7,547 nt of DNA. It comes from Verrucomicrobiota bacterium. Its GTDB lineage: Bacteria; Verrucomicrobiota; Verrucomicrobiia; Verrucomicrobiales; DEV007. Positions within the stretch are counted from its first letter, which is position 1. Each line of letters starts with the position of its first letter. Both the position numbers and the translations under genes were made by a program. The notes beneath the pieces were generated by a model. It made no database searches. It saw only the letters and a list, made by a program, of their open reading frames with translations, and was not told the origin of the DNA. The stretch covers positions 1 through 7,547 of the forward strand of contig JAQCER010000136.1 of NCBI GenBank assembly GCA_027618625.1, in the 5' to 3' direction. Below are positions 6,546 through 7,547 of this stretch, piece by piece.

Positions 6546-6902
6546 TCAGCTCAGAAACTCGATGATGCGCGCTTTTGGCCGACCGATGATCGCCTTCTTG
6601 CCTTTCACGATAACCGGGCGCTGCAGCAGTTGTTTGTGTTTGAGAAGGATCTCGATCACCGCCTCCGGATTGCCAACGTAGTCATCTGGATTCAACTCCA
6701 GCTTTTTGAACTTCGAGTCCTTGCGCACCAGATCTTCCACCGGATCCTCCAGCCCCGCTACGATGCTCTCAAGTGTCGCGCGATCCAGCGGTGCTTTGAT
6801 GTAAAGGACGACGTCATGCTCGACTCCCATTTCCCCAGCGACCGCCAGGGCATTGTCCGAGGAACCTCAGTTGGGATAGTGGTAGATAGTAACTTTAGCC
6901 AT
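6546..6902 (-). CDS. arsC: ArsC-family (ArsC/Spx) thioredoxin-fold protein, probable selenoprotein with in-frame UGA
   Basis: Read from the ATG at 6902, the gene encodes 118 residues with a UGA as codon 12 (6869-6867). The N-terminus MAKVTIYHYPN-U-GSSDNAL matches the ArsC active-site strand and loop (R773 ArsC ITIYHNPACGTSRNTL), placing the UGA exactly at catalytic Cys12. Family residues persist after it: Arg60 in LVRK, Arg95 in LLQRPVIV and Arg108 in IIGRP correspond to the arsenate-binding arginines. The product contains no cysteine, so selenocysteine would be its only redox residue. The position of Arg16 is Asp here. ArsC proteins reduce arsenate with glutathione/glutaredoxin; relatives include poorly characterised oxidoreductases, so arsenate as substrate is inferred and the symbol is family level. 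A GGAGG lies 13 nt before the ATG. Starting instead at the ATG at 6830 would give a 94-residue protein lacking its active site. Alternatives are a sequencing error or a pseudogene. Confidence 0.75.
6831..6864 (-). promoter_or_regulatory. Candidate bacterial SECIS hairpin
   Basis: Starting two bases after the UGA, the minus-strand RNA can fold by hand into a 34-nt hairpin. A six-pair base UUCCUC/GGGGAA (one G-U) is followed by a 1x3 internal loop, GAC/GUC, a two-base AA bulge and UGC/GCG around a CCUG loop. The apex begins 17 nt after the UGA, the distance typical of bSECIS elements recognised by SelB. The loop can refold to GCC-CUGGC-GGU. In neither fold is a G in the first two loop positions, where known bacterial SECIS loops usually have one, so support is partial. 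The hairpin lies wholly inside the coding sequence, as bacterial SECIS elements do. Confidence 0.5.
6867..6869 (-). other. In-frame UGA codon, proposed selenocysteine 12
   Basis: The only in-frame stop in the 118-codon ArsC-like frame. It differs from both Cys codons (TGC, TGT) by one third-position base and falls at the catalytic cysteine of the family. Confidence 0.65.
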
Positions 6903-6973
6903 GCCTGCCTGCTAGCCTCCATTCCAGGCCGGGTCAATCTTCCAATCTTGCGCTTGGCAAGCCCCCCGAGATC
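6903..6973. promoter_or_regulatory. Divergent intergenic region between arsC-like gene and mtnP
   Basis: These 71 nt must contain the 5' signals of two divergent genes. On the minus strand GGAGG (6920-6916) and an AGGCAGG run precede the ArsC-like ATG. A perfect small palindrome, GCTTGGCAAGC (6952-6962), sits 11 nt before the mtnP ATG, and a CAATCTT direct repeat occurs at 6935-6941 and 6943-6949. These could be operator sites. I see no convincing -35/-10 pair on either strand. Confidence 0.45.
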
Positions 6974-7547
6974 ATGTCTGTTCGCCCTATGAACGAAACT
7001 TCTTCCCTAGCTCCCGCCATTGGCATCATCGGTGGCACTGGCCTGTATGATCTCGACGGCTTCACCGATCGCGAAGAGATCCTGGTCGACACTCCCTTTG
7101 GCGAGCCCTCGGATGCCGTCATCGGTGGCCAATTTGCGGGACGGCAGGTGTTCTTTCTACCGCGTCACGGGCGCGGACATCGCATCCTTCCATCGGAACT
7201 CAACCATCGCGCGAACATCTATGCGCTGCGGTCACTTGGCGTGCGCTGGATCATCTGCGTCACCGCAGTCGGCAGTCTGAAAGAAGAATACCACCCGCGC
7301 GACATCGTTATGCCGGATCAATTTTTCGACCGCACCAGCCGCCGTCGCCACCACACATTCTTCGGCCGTGGTATCGTCGCACACGTCGGCTTCGCCGATC
7401 CGATCAGCACCGGCTTGCGCACGATCCTCCACGAAACCGCGATCGAACAACAACGCCGCGTGCACAATGGCGGCACCTACGTCAACATGGACGGTCCGGC
7501 ATTTTCCACCCGCGCCGAGTCCGAGACAAACCGCAAGCTCGGCTTTG
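6974..7547 (+). CDS. mtnP: S-methyl-5'-thioadenosine phosphorylase, N-terminal part (cut by window edge)
   Basis: MTA phosphorylase (EC 2.4.2.28) splits methylthioadenosine, a by-product of polyamine synthesis, into adenine and methylthioribose-1-phosphate for methionine salvage. The visible 191 residues show GIIGGTGLYDL (17-27) with the phosphate-binding Gly/Thr loop, PFGEPSDA (41-48), RHGRGH (64-69) with phosphate-contacting Arg-His, the TAVGSLKEE segment (97-105), DQFFDRT (115-121) and NMDGPAFSTRAES (171-183). These match human MTAP closely in order and spacing. The frame runs off the right edge, so perhaps the last third is missing. The ATG at 6974 is taken as the start; Met6 at 6989 is possible, and neither has a strong Shine-Dalgarno sequence. 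The GPAFSTRAES version is compatible with MTAP and unlike PNP, though inosine-type specificity cannot be excluded without the C-terminus. Confidence 0.92.
   Translation, partial: MSVRPMNETSSLAPAIGIIGGTGLYDLDGFTDREEILVDTPFGEPSDAVIGGQFAGRQVFFLPRHGRGHRILPSELNHRANIYALRSLGVRWIICVTAVGSLKEEYHPRDIVMPDQFFDRTSRRRHHTFFGRGIVAHVGFADPISTGLRTILHETAIEQQRRVHNGGTYVNMDGPAFSTRAESETNRKLGF

Noticed and set aside
6546..6830. A 94-residue ArsC-like gene starting at the ATG at 6830
   Set aside because: It lacks the first beta strand and the catalytic position, whereas the in-frame upstream sequence encodes exactly those parts with a start codon and GGAGG.

Overview
The window looks like chromosomal DNA of a Gram-negative-type bacterium, most plausibly a member of Verrucomicrobiota. 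This is inferred from protein style only: a secreted PQQ-like beta-propeller protein opening with a DWPSWRG motif, a pseudopilin-type N-terminus, and the wording of the trigger factor and ClpX proteins. No rRNA or other taxonomic marker is present. No mobile element, CRISPR array, tRNA or rRNA was found.

Layout. Six of the seven genes with supported products are read on the minus strand; only the last is on the plus strand. From the left edge: the first 39 codons of a type IV pilin/pseudopilin (1-117, cut by the window edge); a stretch without a supported gene (118-585) holding a GC-rich palindrome; the protein quality-control operon tig-clpP-clpX (4040 down to 586); a regulatory gap with a good sigma70-type promoter and a long-range inverted repeat (4041-4268); an exported PQQ-like beta-propeller protein (5639-4269); a non-coding gap (5640-5886); a two-gene unit of an ArsC-family thioredoxin-fold protein and an alpha/beta-hydrolase carboxylesterase (6902-5887); and, divergently on the plus strand, the 5' part of mtnP, S-methyl-5'-thioadenosine phosphorylase, cut by the right edge.

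Main discovery. The ArsC-family gene is longer than a standard ORF call gives. Reading upstream from the apparent ATG at 6830 reaches a start at 6902, with one in-frame UGA at 6869-6867. That UGA is residue 12 and coincides with the single catalytic cysteine of the ArsC family (Cys12 of plasmid R773 ArsC). The predicted protein has no cysteine, the ArsC arginines are kept, and a 34-nt hairpin begins two bases after the UGA with its apex about 17 nt downstream, where a bacterial SECIS element is expected. The best reading is a selenoprotein ArsC homologue. A sequencing error or a nonsense mutation at the Cys codon is the main alternative.

How the genes work together. Trigger factor folds nascent chains at the ribosome, and ClpX feeds unfolded clients into the ClpP protease; the overlapping tig/clpP stop and start and the 15-nt clpP-clpX gap imply a single transcript. 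The ArsC-like gene and the esterase are separated by only 2 nt and are probably co-translated, although their shared role is unknown.
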